Assembly: GCA_944381515.1 (NCBI GenBank)
Contig: CALWLM010000118.1
Location: 1-37,136 of the forward strand
Length of the DNA: 37,136 nt
Direction of reading: 5' to 3'
Source of the DNA: an uncultured Lachnospiraceae bacterium
Lineage (GTDB): Bacteria; Bacillota; Clostridia; Lachnospirales; Lachnospiraceae
Shown: positions 6,227 through 14,938 of the stretch, piece by piece
Layout: each line of letters begins with the position of its first letter
How positions within the stretch are numbered: position 1 is the stretch's first letter
Made by a program: the position numbers and the translations under genes
The notes under the pieces: model-generated
The model's input: the letters and a program-made list of their open reading frames with translations, nothing else
The model's database searches: none
Told to the model about the DNA's origin: nothing

Positions 6227-7093
6227 ATGCCAGAAATGGAAAAACATGATTATATGCAGACAAGGCAGGAGCTTTTGTCACAGCGGCGGGGAAGAATCCT
6301 GATTGCCTCTCACAGAGGAAAGTTTGGAGCCAGTGTCATGGAAAATACGGTGACAGCCTTTTTGCTCGCCCTGGGACAGGGGGCAGATATGGTGGAAATG
6401 GATCTGGACCGGACGGCGGATGGGCATATTGTCTGTCATCACGATCCGGATATGAGACGACTGTTTCATCGGGAGGGAAAGATAAGGGAACATACCCTTG
6501 CGGCGCTTCAGCAGTTCACTCTGTATAATGTGTACGGCGAACTCTGCCGGGAAAAACTCAGCCTATTTTCAGAGGCGCTTAAGGCTCTGCGGGGCAGAAC
6601 CATGCTGGTATTGGATCGATGCTGGAATTTCTGGGATGAGGTGGATGCCCTGGTCAAAGACGCGGCCATGGAAGATCAGATCATACTGAAATATTATACC
6701 GATGACGAGGCGAGCAGCCGCTGGGCTGCGCTGCATCCGGAGTATCTCTATATCCCGATGCTGGTGCGGGCGGAGGATGCGGCGGAGACGGCCGCGCTGA
6801 AAAAACAGACGAGTCTGATTGGCGTGGAGATCCTTCCCGGAAGCCCGGAAGACAGGTTTCTGGACCCGGCGTACATAGAAACGCTTCACAGAAGCGGGCT
6901 GAAAGTATGGTGCAATTCGCTGACATACAGCAATCGTCTGATTTTTGGCGGAGGTTATGATGACAATCTGTCGCTGCAATGCGGAGGCCGGATGGGCTGG
7001 GGACAATTGATCGGCAGAGGGGTGGACATCATACAGACGGACTGGGTTTTCGAGCTGTCGCAGTATCTGCTGCAGGAGTCGAAAAACTCTTGA
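6227..7093 (+). CDS. Glycerophosphodiester phosphodiesterase family protein
   Basis: A 288-residue cytoplasmic TIM-barrel of the GDPD family. Catalytic signatures are ASHRGKFGASVMENTVTAF (His and Glu), GADMVEMDLDRTADGHIVCHHD (metal Glu/Asp and catalytic His) and the closing GVDIIQTDW strand. No signal peptide is seen. Family members release an alcohol from glycerophosphodiesters. It lies 53 bp after rpiR and before a strong terminator, so it is the last gene of the nanE operon. GAGG precedes the ATG at 6227; an ATG three codons later is a possible alternative. Why a phosphodiesterase belongs to a ManNAc operon is unclear: it may act on a phosphodiester-linked glycan or lipid head group, or be an unrelated passenger. 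Confidence 0.85.
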   Translation: MPEMEKHDYMQTRQELLSQRRGRILIASHRGKFGASVMENTVTAFLLALGQGADMVEMDLDRTADGHIVCHHDPDMRRLFHREGKIREHTLAALQQFTLYNVYGELCREKLSLFSEALKALRGRTMLVLDRCWNFWDEVDALVKDAAMEDQIILKYYTDDEASSRWAALHPEYLYIPMLVRAEDAAETAALKKQTSLIGVEILPGSPEDRFLDPAYIETLHRSGLKVWCNSLTYSNRLIFGGGYDDNLSLQCGGRMGWGQLIGRGVDIIQTDWVFELSQYLLQESKNS

Positions 7094-7126
7094 TGCTTGC
7101 AGCTGCAATAATCTTTTATCAAAATT

Positions 7127-7173
7127 GCCGTGGGTAATTCCTTTTTTGGGAGTTGCCCGCGGCTATTTTATTT
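7127..7173 (+). terminator. Rho-independent terminator of the nanE operon
   Basis: A 15-bp stem (7127-7141 with 7149-7163, three G-U pairs), 7-nt loop, then TATTTTATTT. It separates the nanE operon from the next gene. Confidence 0.85.
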
Positions 7174-7372
7174 GAAACCGGCGTATATGCAACAAAATTT
7201 AAAATATGTGAAACATGGCTGCAAGAGATAAAGAAAATTATGTGTTATGATAGGAAACGGGAATTGTAGAAAAAGGATAAAATAAGTTCGGAAAAACACT
7301 TTTTGATTGAGCATTTTACATAGATTTTACAAAACCCTCCCGGAAACTTTACGACATTTTTTGGTGCCTTGC

Positions 7373-7401
7373 TTTACAAAGGGATATGAAACATTTGTAA
7401 A
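7373..7401 (+). promoter_or_regulatory. Inverted repeat upstream of the MBL-fold gene
   Basis: TTTACAAA (7373-7380) and TTTGTAAA (7394-7401) form a perfect 8-bp dyad about 26 bp before the next start codon. The arms also resemble a weak promoter (TTTACA, 17-bp spacer, TGTAAA). The rest of the AT-rich gap from 7174 holds TTTTACAAAA (7325-7334), a related half-site, and nothing else recognisable. Confidence 0.4.
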
Positions 7402-7426
7402 AATGCAAAGCGGATAGGACGTGGCG

Positions 7427-8251
7427 ATGAAACTGCATTTTTATGGGACAGGAGCTTCAGAGGGATTTCCAGCCTTATTCTGCCAGTGCGAGAATTGCGC
7501 GAGGGCGAGAAAACTGGGAGGAAAGAATATAAGGACCAGGGCTTCGCTGGGGGTGGACGAAGAACTGCTCATCGACTTTTCTCAGGATACATACAGTCAT
7601 TGCCTCTATGGGGGACTGGACCTGACGAAAATAAGGCATGTTCTGATTACTCATTCGCACTCGGATCATTTCTGTCCCGCAGACATCGCCAATATCCTGC
7701 CTCCCATGGCGGTCACAGAGCCGGACAGAATCTTGCACGTATATGGAAATGCTACGGTGACGGACCGGCTGGACAGCATACTGAGGCGATTCCCGGAGTC
7801 AGCCGGAAAAATGCGTCTGCATCGGATCAGAGCTTTCGACCGGTTTGCAGCGGGGGAGTATGAAATCACAGCTCTGAGGGCGGACCATATGGAGACGGAA
7901 GAATCTCTGCTGTATGTGATTCAGGGAGGCGGCAAAACCTTTCTTTATGGACAGGATTCAGCCATGTTTCCCGAAGAAACCTGGCAGGCTCTCAAGGACT
8001 TTCGGTTTGACTGCGTGCTTTTGGACTGTACCTCTGTGAACCGGCCTCATCATTTTCGGACGCATATGAGCTTTGAGGACAATCTGTCCATCAAGCGGCG
8101 GATGGAGGAGGAAGAGATGGCCGGAGACGGCACGATTTTTATCGCAACCCATTTTGTCCATACCTTTGCACCCTTCCATGAAAGGCTGACGAAAATATTT
8201 TCACCCTATGGTTTTGTGGCCGCCTACGATGGGATGGAGATCGAATTCTGA
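7427..8251 (+). CDS. MBL-fold metallohydrolase, PhnP-like
   Basis: A 274-residue metallo-beta-lactamase-fold enzyme. LITHSHSDH (His76, His78, Asp80, His81) is the two-metal signature, with later metal ligands in LRADHME, YGQDSAMF and ATHFVHT. The N-terminal YGTGASEGFPALFCQCENC holds a CxCxxC structural zinc site as in PhnP-type cyclic phosphodiesterases. PhnP opens phosphoribosyl cyclic phosphate in phosphonate use, but no phn gene adjoins this one. A GTG two codons earlier is rejected because AGGA lies seven bases before the ATG at 7427. The gene lies alone between two sialic-acid operons and its last 28 bp overlap the convergent araC-type gene. A phosphodiester substrate linked to the sugar locus is an inference. 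Confidence 0.85.
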   Translation: MKLHFYGTGASEGFPALFCQCENCARARKLGGKNIRTRASLGVDEELLIDFSQDTYSHCLYGGLDLTKIRHVLITHSHSDHFCPADIANILPPMAVTEPDRILHVYGNATVTDRLDSILRRFPESAGKMRLHRIRAFDRFAAGEYEITALRADHMETEESLLYVIQGGGKTFLYGQDSAMFPEETWQALKDFRFDCVLLDCTSVNRPHHFRTHMSFEDNLSIKRRMEEEEMAGDGTIFIATHFVHTFAPFHERLTKIFSPYGFVAAYDGMEIEF

Positions 8252-9141
8252 TCTTCTTTTGTTTCCGGCGGATTTTTTCGGTACAGAGACGGCGAGACTC
8301 CGTATCTTCTTTGAAAGACATTGGAAAAATAGGATTGTTCCGAGAACCCACAGGAATTTGCGATCTCGCCGATCTTTGCCGAACTGTTTTTCAGCAGGGA
8401 GGCCGCCTTTTTCAGACGGAAGTCGAGAATATAGCTGCTGACGGACTGATGGGCGATCTGGTCAAAGACCTTGTACAGATGAGAACGGTTAATCCCGATA
8501 TAGTCGGCGATGCTGCTCACGGAAAGAGAGGAATCGTCATAGTGCATCTTGATGTACTGCTGGGCCTTGTAGAAATGCTCAGCATAGGCAGAAGAGATCC
8601 GGGTCTGGTTGGCGGCGATCATAGCGGAGAAAATCTCATAGAGATAGCCGGTCAGATGACATTCCAGGGCAATGCCGGTATCCTCACAGTGGGTGACGGC
8701 ATCAAACAGGGATAGAAGTCTTTCGGAGCAGTCAAAATGAACCACGCGGTTTTCTTCGGAAAAACCGCACAGGCTCAGCATCTGGATGGCGTTGGGACCG
8801 TTGAACCCGATCCAGTAGTATTTCCAGGGGTTCTGGGAATCGGACTCATAGGTTACGGTCTCATAAGGCAGGATGAGAAAGGCGTCGTGGGTGCCCACCT
8901 CATAGTCGCCCTGAGAGTTGTGGTAGGTGCCGCAACCGTCGAAAATATAGTGGATAATGCAGTGGTCATAGGTGGCCGGACCGCACAGAAAGTTGGGCGG
9001 ACAGAATCGCTTATGCCCGCTTTGATAGACTTCCAGGGAGCTGCCCAGGGAGAGATTATTGGTATAGTTGAAATAATCGATATTCCATTTGTTGCGTCTC
9101 TTGGAGATGTCTTCCAGACGGTAATGTCGTTTTGCACACAT
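8224..9141 (-). CDS. AraC family transcriptional regulator
   Basis: A 305-residue regulator with an N-terminal cupin-like sensing domain (residues about 25-170; FDGCGTYHNSQGDYEVGTHDAFLILP is the typical sugar-sensor strand pair) and a C-terminal AraC double helix-turn-helix (about 190-290; LSVSSIADYIGINRSHLYKVF and KIGEIANSCGFSEQSYFSNVFQRRYGVSPSLYR). It is divergent from the transporter operon and the two promoter regions share a 22-bp dyad at 9162-9183, so it very likely controls that operon, probably as an activator. GGAG lies about ten bases before the ATG. The cognate inducer is unknown; a sialic-acid derivative is suggested by the operon content. Confidence 0.92.
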   Translation of the reverse strand: MCAKRHYRLEDISKRRNKWNIDYFNYTNNLSLGSSLEVYQSGHKRFCPPNFLCGPATYDHCIIHYIFDGCGTYHNSQGDYEVGTHDAFLILPYETVTYESDSQNPWKYYWIGFNGPNAIQMLSLCGFSEENRVVHFDCSERLLSLFDAVTHCEDTGIALECHLTGYLYEIFSAMIAANQTRISSAYAEHFYKAQQYIKMHYDDSSLSVSSIADYIGINRSHLYKVFDQIAHQSVSSYILDFRLKKAASLLKNSSAKIGEIANSCGFSEQSYFSNVFQRRYGVSPSLYRKNPPETKEDQNSISIPS

Positions 9142-9161
9142 TTAACTCACGCTCCTTACCT

Positions 9162-9192
9162 GGATTTTAACATGGTAAAATCCGATTTTCAA
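9162..9192. promoter_or_regulatory. Shared divergent promoter and dyad operator between araC-type gene and transporter operon
   Basis: GGATTTTA (9162-9169) and TAAAATCC (9176-9183) form a perfect 8-bp inverted repeat around ACATGG. The right arm with its preceding TGG makes an extended -10 (TGGTAAAAT) for the plus-strand operon without a good -35, as expected for an activated promoter. On the minus strand TTGAAA (9187-9192), 16 bp and TTAAAA (9165-9170) form a weak promoter for the regulator. Both would be covered by a protein bound to the dyad. Confidence 0.55.
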
Positions 9193-9272
9193 TAAACAGG
9201 AGAACATTTTGCCGGGAGCCCGGCAAGTGTTGATAGATGAAACATAACACAAACAACGAAGGAGGTCATGTT

Positions 9273-10946
9273 ATGAGAAAGAGATCAAGATTCATCGCTC
9301 TGGTGCTGTCTCTGGCGCTGGCGGTCGGCATGCTGGCCGGATGCAGCGGCGGCGGAGAGACGGCTGCCTCGGAAGGTACATCCGTTCAGACAGAGGCGGC
9401 GGGTGGAAGCGAGACAGCCGGCGGTTCGGGAAGCACAGACGAGGTGCCTACGCTGCGGCTTGCTTCCCTGGCAGGTTCCACCAGCGACAAGATTGACACC
9501 AGCTGGAAGAATCACACATTGCAGACGACACTGCTGTTTCGTACCCTTTTCCTGGCAGATTCCGATCTGCAGACGGTGCAGCCGGATCTGGCGGAGTCCT
9601 ATGAGCTTTCCGATGATGGTCTGGTCTACACCATCAAGATGAAAGACGGCCTTAAGTGGTCTGACGGCGAGGATCTGACAGCGGAGGATGTGGCATTCAG
9701 CATCAAGGCCAATCTGAAGGCTTCCGTTACCAACGGTATCTACACCACAGCCTTTATGTACATCGAAGGAGCGCAGGAGTGGAAAGACGGAGCCGACGAT
9801 CTGAGCGGCCTTACCGTAGATGGGAATACCATCACGATCACTCTTACCACTCCGTATGCCACCTTCATCCCGGTGCTGGCACAGTTTGATATTCTTCCGG
9901 AGCACGTGCTGCGCGATGTAGATCCTCTGGAGATGCACAACAATGAATTTTGGAGCAAGCCGGTATGCAGCGGTATGTATATGGTAGAAGAGCACAATGC
10001 CGGCAACTATTACATCATGGTTCCCAACCCTTATTATGAGGGCGAGGCTCCCAAGATCCAGCGTATCATCAATTACTGGGTGACGGATATGGTGACCACG
10101 GCTCAGGCCGGCAATCTGGATTACTACACCACCAACAACCCGGAGGAGATCAGTCAGTTTAACGCCATGGCTTCCATGGAGAAGATTCCGATTGATATTC
10201 TCTTTTATCGCTACTTCATCTGCAACATGAGCGGCGTGGACGGCAATGAGAATCCTGTTATGCAGGATGTACGCGTGAGAGAGGCCATTCTCCACGCTAT
10301 TGACCGGGAGGCCCTGGCTGCCAGTCTGTTCCCGGATCTGGCCACCGTGGTAAATTCCGGCGTGTTAAACAGCGATCCGGAGTATAACGGCGTTACCTAT
10401 GAGTATGATCCGGAGCTGGCCAGACAGCTTCTGGAGGAGGCAAACTTCGATTTCTCCAAGCCGCTTCGCATCCTGTATTATTACAGCGATCAGGTTTCCA
10501 TCGACTTTATGGATGCCGTAGCTTACTATCTGAACCAGATCGGTGTGCAGACGGAGATCACCCAGACCAGCACCGGCACGGTAGATATGTTCCAGACCAG
10601 AGATTATGATATCGCTTACAAGGGACTGTCCGCCTTTGCGGTCAACGAGTGGTACGGCGAGTATCAGTCCACCAACAATAACTTCATGAACATCTTCGGC
10701 GGCGATACGGCCTTTGACGAGCTGACCAATCAGCTGAACGAGAGTTCCGATCCTGCCGTACGCTCCGAGACTCTTTCTGAACTGCAGGAGCTGGAGCAGG
10801 AGATGCTCTACAAGCTGCCGCTTTACACCATTGGTCACGTGCTCTATATCAACACGGACCATGTACAGATTCCCGATGGCGTGGAGTTTGCCAATCCCTG
10901 GTATCGTTCCGATATCGATTTTGAGAACTGGGAGATCGTTGGCTGA
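9273..10946 (+). CDS. ABC transporter substrate-binding lipoprotein, family 5 (peptide/oligosaccharide type)
   Basis: A 557-residue receptor of solute-binding family 5 (DppA/OppA, cluster C). It has a lipoprotein signal peptide ending in LAGC with the lipidated Cys24, a low-complexity Gly/Ser/Thr linker to about residue 60, then motifs such as LAESYELSDDGLVYTIKMKDGLKWSDGEDLTAEDVAFSIKANLK and VREAILHAIDREAL. It is anchored outside the membrane and delivers ligand to the permeases that follow. Although the family is named for peptides, members also bind oligosaccharides and, in SatABCD-type systems, sialic acid; the nan-type genes downstream favour that here. AAGGAGG precedes the start at 9273, and a further upstream in-frame ATG lacks a ribosome site. 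Confidence 0.9.
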   Translation: MRKRSRFIALVLSLALAVGMLAGCSGGGETAASEGTSVQTEAAGGSETAGGSGSTDEVPTLRLASLAGSTSDKIDTSWKNHTLQTTLLFRTLFLADSDLQTVQPDLAESYELSDDGLVYTIKMKDGLKWSDGEDLTAEDVAFSIKANLKASVTNGIYTTAFMYIEGAQEWKDGADDLSGLTVDGNTITITLTTPYATFIPVLAQFDILPEHVLRDVDPLEMHNNEFWSKPVCSGMYMVEEHNAGNYYIMVPNPYYEGEAPKIQRIINYWVTDMVTTAQAGNLDYYTTNNPEEISQFNAMASMEKIPIDILFYRYFICNMSGVDGNENPVMQDVRVREAILHAIDREALAASLFPDLATVVNSGVLNSDPEYNGVTYEYDPELARQLLEEANFDFSKPLRILYYYSDQVSIDFMDAVAYYLNQIGVQTEITQTSTGTVDMFQTRDYDIAYKGLSAFAVNEWYGEYQSTNNNFMNIFGGDTAFDELTNQLNESSDPAVRSETLSELQELEQEMLYKLPLYTIGHVLYINTDHVQIPDGVEFANPWYRSDIDFENWEIVG

Positions 10947-10976
10947 TCGAATCAGTTTATAACACGTTGACGATGA

Positions 10977-11008
10977 TATAGAGGCTGTTCGACCCGACAG
11001 CCTCTATA
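10977..11008 (+). other. Stable intercistronic hairpin after the receptor gene
   Basis: TATAGAGGCTGT and ACAGCCTCTATA form a perfect 12-bp stem with an 8-nt loop, without a following T-run. It probably protects the receptor mRNA 3' end, so that the receptor is made in excess over the permeases. Confidence 0.65.
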
Positions 11009-11041
11009 ATTACACAGAGCATGAAAAAGGCGGGTGAGGTA

Positions 11042-11998
11042 ATGCTCAAATTTATTGTGAAAAAACTTTTGCAGATGATACCGATGCTTTTGCTGATCAG
11101 CTTCATCGTGTTTGTCGGTCTGCAGTTTACCGGCATCGATCCCATCTACTATATGATCTCGCCGGATATGGCTGCAAATACAGACAATATTGAGGCCCTG
11201 CGGGAGCTGTATGGCTTTAACGATCCTTTGCTGGTTCGCTATTTTCGGTGGCTGGGCGATCTGCTGCAGGGAAATTTCGGCTACAGCATTGTGTCCGGTT
11301 CTTCAATCAAGACGCTGATTGCCCAGAGGCTTCCGGCTACGCTGGAGTTGTCTGCGTTTGCCCTGGTTCTCTCTACCATTATCGGGATTACCATAGGAAT
11401 TGTTTCAGCTATCAAGCAGAACGGTATCATTGATTACATTGGAAGAGTGTTTGCTGTGGTCGGTCAGGCCATTCCGCAGTTTTTCTTTGGTATATCCATG
11501 ATCCTGATTTTCGCTATCAAACTGGGATGGTTTCCTACGGCCGGCCGTATGTCGCCGGAGGGGGTGGGCTTTGGCGACCGTCTGTGGCATCTGGTACTGC
11601 CCGGCATGACCCTTACCTTGTCCATGTGCGCTGTGCTGATGCGCTATGCCCGCAATACCATGCTGGGCGTTTTAAACAGCGATTACATCAAGACGGCCAG
11701 AAGCAAGGGGATACCGGAGTGGAAGGTTTATTTGAAGCATGGTTTTCGGAACGCCATGAGACCGGTGTTAGTCATCCTCTGTTTCCGTCTGCCGATGCTC
11801 ATCGGCGGCTCTGTGGTAATCGAGGAAGTTTTTGCCTGGCCCGGAATTGGCACGATTCTCACGCAGGCTGTGGTATCCGGCGATTACCCGGTGATCCTGG
11901 TCACGACGCTGATGGTGGCTGCGGCCATGCTGGTCGCCAGCTTCCTTGTGGATGTACTGACCGCCCTTCTGGACCCCAGGGTTCGGATCGGAGAATGA
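11042..11998 (+). CDS. ABC transporter permease (DppB/OppB type)
   Basis: A 318-residue inner-membrane protein with about six helices: an N-terminal anchor (KKLLQMIPMLLLISFIVFVGL), a large external loop with NIEALRELYGFNDPLLVRYFRWLGDLLQGNFGYSI, and the binding-protein-dependent transport domain (about residues 95-310) with the EAA-type coupling motif near YIKTARSKGIPEWKVYLKHGFRNAMRP. It pairs with the next gene as the translocation pore. I choose the ATG at 11042 because GGTGAGG lies before it; the ATG seven codons upstream lacks a ribosome site. Confidence 0.93.
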   Translation: MLKFIVKKLLQMIPMLLLISFIVFVGLQFTGIDPIYYMISPDMAANTDNIEALRELYGFNDPLLVRYFRWLGDLLQGNFGYSIVSGSSIKTLIAQRLPATLELSAFALVLSTIIGITIGIVSAIKQNGIIDYIGRVFAVVGQAIPQFFFGISMILIFAIKLGWFPTAGRMSPEGVGFGDRLWHLVLPGMTLTLSMCAVLMRYARNTMLGVLNSDYIKTARSKGIPEWKVYLKHGFRNAMRPVLVILCFRLPMLIGGSVVIEEVFAWPGIGTILTQAVVSGDYPVILVTTLMVAAAMLVASFLVDVLTALLDPRVRIGE

Positions 11999-12014
11999 TG
12001 AGAGGAGGGTATAT

Positions 12015-12893
12015 ATGGAACTGACCTTAAAAGAAAAACGCTCCGCATCATCCAGTCTGATGAAAAAGAACATCCGCAAGTTTCTGAATAACAGACTGGC
12101 AATGATCGGTTTGATTTTTATGCTGATTTTGCTTTTCATGTGCGTGTTCGCTCCCCTCTTTACTTCTTACGATGCGGAAACCGTGGATTTTACGGCAATG
12201 CGGGCGGCTCCCAGCAGAGAGCATATATTCGGGACGGACAGACTGGGAAGAGACATCTTTGCCAGAATCCTCTATGGAGGCAGGGTTTCTATTCTGGTAG
12301 GCGTGGCCGGAGCTTTTTCCGGCTCTCTGATCGGCATGGTGCTGGGCAGCATAGCCGGCTATTTCGGCGGCAAGACAGACGCTCTGCTGGTGCGTATCTC
12401 CGAGCTGTTTCAGACCTTCCCTCAGATGGTTCTGATCCTGATTATGGTGGCCGTGCTGGGACAGGGGCTGGGAAATCTGCTGATTATCTTTTCCCTCACC
12501 GGCTGGATGACCACCTTCCGCATGGTGCGCAATGAATTCTTAAGTCTGAAGGAAGAGACTTATGTCAAGGTGTGCGAGGCCTTTGGCATGTCCAAGATGT
12601 CCATTATGTTTGGGCAGATCCTGCCCAATGTCATGTCGCCGGTCATTGTTGCCACCACAGTTAATGTGGCAGGCTTCATTCTGCAGGAAGCGTCCCTTAG
12701 TTTCCTGGGCGTAGGCGTACCGACGACAATACCCACCTGGGGCAATATTTTGAACGCGGCCAAATCCATAGACGTGGTGACCAACTACTGGTGGCTGTGG
12801 CTGATTCCGGGCCTGGTGATTACAATTTTCGTCCTGGCCGTCAATTTCTTCGGCGACGGCCTCAGAGATGTGCTGGACCCGAAGCAGCAGTAA
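12015..12893 (+). CDS. ABC transporter permease (DppC/OppC type)
   Basis: A 292-residue membrane permease. The short cytoplasmic N-terminus with LNNRLAMIGLIFMLILLFMCVFAPLF (OppC N-terminal domain) is followed by the DppC signature SREHIFGTDRLGRDIFARILYGGRVSILVG and the coupling motif YVKVCEAFGMSKMSIMFGQILPNVMSPVI. The C-terminus INFFGDGLRDVLDP-like stretch (VNFFGDGLRDVLDPKQQ) is typical. GGAGGG precedes the ATG. It forms the heterodimeric pore with the preceding permease, 16 bp away. Confidence 0.94.
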   Translation: MELTLKEKRSASSSLMKKNIRKFLNNRLAMIGLIFMLILLFMCVFAPLFTSYDAETVDFTAMRAAPSREHIFGTDRLGRDIFARILYGGRVSILVGVAGAFSGSLIGMVLGSIAGYFGGKTDALLVRISELFQTFPQMVLILIMVAVLGQGLGNLLIIFSLTGWMTTFRMVRNEFLSLKEETYVKVCEAFGMSKMSIMFGQILPNVMSPVIVATTVNVAGFILQEASLSFLGVGVPTTIPTWGNILNAAKSIDVVTNYWWLWLIPGLVITIFVLAVNFFGDGLRDVLDPKQQ

Positions 12894-12903
12894 GGAGGCA
12901 GGT

Positions 12904-13926
12904 ATGGATAACAAGGATATCATTCTCGATGTAAAAAAACTTAATACCAGCTTTGTCTCCGACAAAAAAGAGACGAAAATCATCAAGGACGTCTCTTTTC
13001 AGGTGAAACGGGGAAAGACGCTGGCTATCGTAGGAGAGTCGGGCTGCGGAAAGAGCGTGACGGTGCACTCCATCGTCAAGCTGATGCCCCGCAATGCCAG
13101 GGTCAGGGCCAAAAAGGTTCAATACAATGCCCTGAAAGACGGCGCTGTGACGGAATATTCCTTAGATAAGATGGAGGCCTACGGCAAAGAGATGCGAAAG
13201 CTGCGCGGTCCGGAGATTGGCATGGTTTTTCAGGACCCCATGTCTTCTCTGAATCCGGTTTACCGGGTGGGAGACCAGGTGGCGGAAGGGCTGATTGAGC
13301 ATGAGCATATCAGCAAGGCAGAGGCCAGAAAAAGAGTGCTGGATATGTTTAAGAAACTGGGTATTCCGGACCCGGAACAGCGAATCAACGATTATCCCCA
13401 CCAGTTTTCCGGCGGTATGAAGCAAAGAGTGGTAATTGCCATCGCCATGATCAGCAACCCGGAGCTGCTGATTGCAGATGAGCCCACCACCGCCCTGGAT
13501 GTGACGATACAGGCGCAGATCATGGAGCTGATGAAAAAGCTGCAGGTGGAGGATGGTAAATCCATCATTTTGATTACCCATAATATGGGACTGGTGGCCG
13601 AGATGGCGGACGAGGTCTGCGTGATGTATATGGGCAGGGTAGTGGAATTCGGTACCCTGGAGGATATCTTCGAACACACCTCCCACCCCTATACCAAGGC
13701 CCTGCTGCGGTCGGTGCCGGTTCTGGATATGGAGGATGGGGAGGAGCTGGAGACCATTCCGGGCATTACCCCCAATCCGGCGGATTTAAAAGAGGGATGT
13801 GAGTTCGCAGACCGCTGCAGCGAATGTATGGAGCGGTGCCGCAAAGGGACGATACCGGCCTATGAGGTTTCTCCCGGACACAGAGTACGCTGCCTGAAAT
13901 ATGACAAGTTTCCGGAGGTGGATTGA
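12904..13926 (+). CDS. ABC transporter ATP-binding protein (DppD/OppD type)
   Basis: A 340-residue cytoplasmic ATPase with Walker A GESGCGKSV, Q-loop QDPMSSLNPVYRVG, signature FSGGMKQRV, Walker B LLIADEPTTALD and H-loop ITHNMG. The C-terminal OppD/F extension has four spaced cysteines (CEFADRCSECMERC and RVRC), the pattern recently tied to an iron-sulfur cluster in a DppABCD transporter. AAGGAGG precedes the start at 12904, eleven bases after the permease stop. It works with the next gene as a heterodimer that drives uptake of the receptor-bound ligand. Confidence 0.94.
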   Translation: MDNKDIILDVKKLNTSFVSDKKETKIIKDVSFQVKRGKTLAIVGESGCGKSVTVHSIVKLMPRNARVRAKKVQYNALKDGAVTEYSLDKMEAYGKEMRKLRGPEIGMVFQDPMSSLNPVYRVGDQVAEGLIEHEHISKAEARKRVLDMFKKLGIPDPEQRINDYPHQFSGGMKQRVVIAIAMISNPELLIADEPTTALDVTIQAQIMELMKKLQVEDGKSIILITHNMGLVAEMADEVCVMYMGRVVEFGTLEDIFEHTSHPYTKALLRSVPVLDMEDGEELETIPGITPNPADLKEGCEFADRCSECMERCRKGTIPAYEVSPGHRVRCLKYDKFPEVD

Positions 13927-13927
13927 G

Positions 13928-14938
13928 ATGACAAAGGAAAACAGAGAAGTAATCTTTCAGGTGCGGAATCTCAAGACCTGGTTTCCTATTAAAAAGGGCA
14001 TGATGAAAAAGACCGTGGGATATGTCAAAGCCGTAGACGATGTGAGTCTGGACATCTACCGCGGGGAGACCCTGGGAATTGTGGGCGAGTCTGGCTGCGG
14101 CAAATCGACTCTCGGCAAGACGATTATGATGCTGGAGCGGCCCACCGGCGGCGAGGTCCATTACCTGAATCAGGGAGAATATAAGGATATCACAAAGTTT
14201 ACGGGCAAGGAGCTTCTGGCTTTTCGCAAAGAAGTGCAGATGGTGTTTCAGGACCCCTATTCTGCTCTGAATCCTCTGAAAAAAATCTACGAGGCCTTCG
14301 AGGAGCCGCTTAAGGTTCACGGGGTGACGGATAAAAAAGAGAGGGAAAAGATCATGTACAGGGTGCTGGAGCTGGTTAATATTCAGCCGGATTATCTGCT
14401 GCGTTATCCCCATGAGTTTTCCGGCGGACAGAGACAGAGGCTGTGTATTGCCAGGGCTCTGGAGGTTAATCCCCAGGTGCTGATCTGCGACGAGCCGGTG
14501 TCGGCTCTGGATGTGTCGATTCAGGCTCAGGTGCTGAATTTGATGAAAAAGATTCAGCGGCAGATGAACCTGACCTATTTGTTCATCGCCCACGATCTCT
14601 CCGTGGTTAAGTACATGAGCGACCGCATCGTCGTTATGTATCTGGGCAAGGTGGTAGAGGTGGCCGATTCCAAGGAACTCTATAAGAACCCGATGCATCC
14701 CTATACGAGAGCGCTGCTCTCTGCTATTCCGGTGCCGGATATTCATTACAAGAAGAACCGGCAGGTCCTGGAAGGGGAGGTGCCCAGCCCTATCAATAAG
14801 CCCAGCGGCTGTGCCTTCCACAACCGCTGTCCTCACTGCATGGGCATCTGCAAGGAGGCAGATCCGGCTTTGCAGGACGACGGAAAGGGGCATTTTGTGG
14901 CCTGCCATCTCTACAAGGAGGGAAAAACGGATGAATAA
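13928..14938 (+). CDS. ABC transporter ATP-binding protein (DppF/OppF type)
   Basis: A 336-residue ATPase subunit with Walker A GESGCGKST, Q-loop QDPYSALNPLKKI, signature FSGGQRQRL, Walker B LICDEPVSALD and H-loop IAHDLS. The C-terminal extension again carries the cysteine set CAFHNRCPHCMGIC...VAC. The ATG at 13928 follows the upstream stop after one base, with GGAGG about nine bases before it. It completes a five-component family-5 importer. The 3' end overlaps the next start by 8 bp. Confidence 0.94.
   Translation: MTKENREVIFQVRNLKTWFPIKKGMMKKTVGYVKAVDDVSLDIYRGETLGIVGESGCGKSTLGKTIMMLERPTGGEVHYLNQGEYKDITKFTGKELLAFRKEVQMVFQDPYSALNPLKKIYEAFEEPLKVHGVTDKKEREKIMYRVLELVNIQPDYLLRYPHEFSGGQRQRLCIARALEVNPQVLICDEPVSALDVSIQAQVLNLMKKIQRQMNLTYLFIAHDLSVVKYMSDRIVVMYLGKVVEVADSKELYKNPMHPYTRALLSAIPVPDIHYKKNRQVLEGEVPSPINKPSGCAFHNRCPHCMGICKEADPALQDDGKGHFVACHLYKEGKTDE

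Noticed and set aside
9285-10295. 336-codon minus-strand frame inside the receptor gene
   Set aside because: No ribosome site or domain, and the plus strand encodes a clear lipoprotein.
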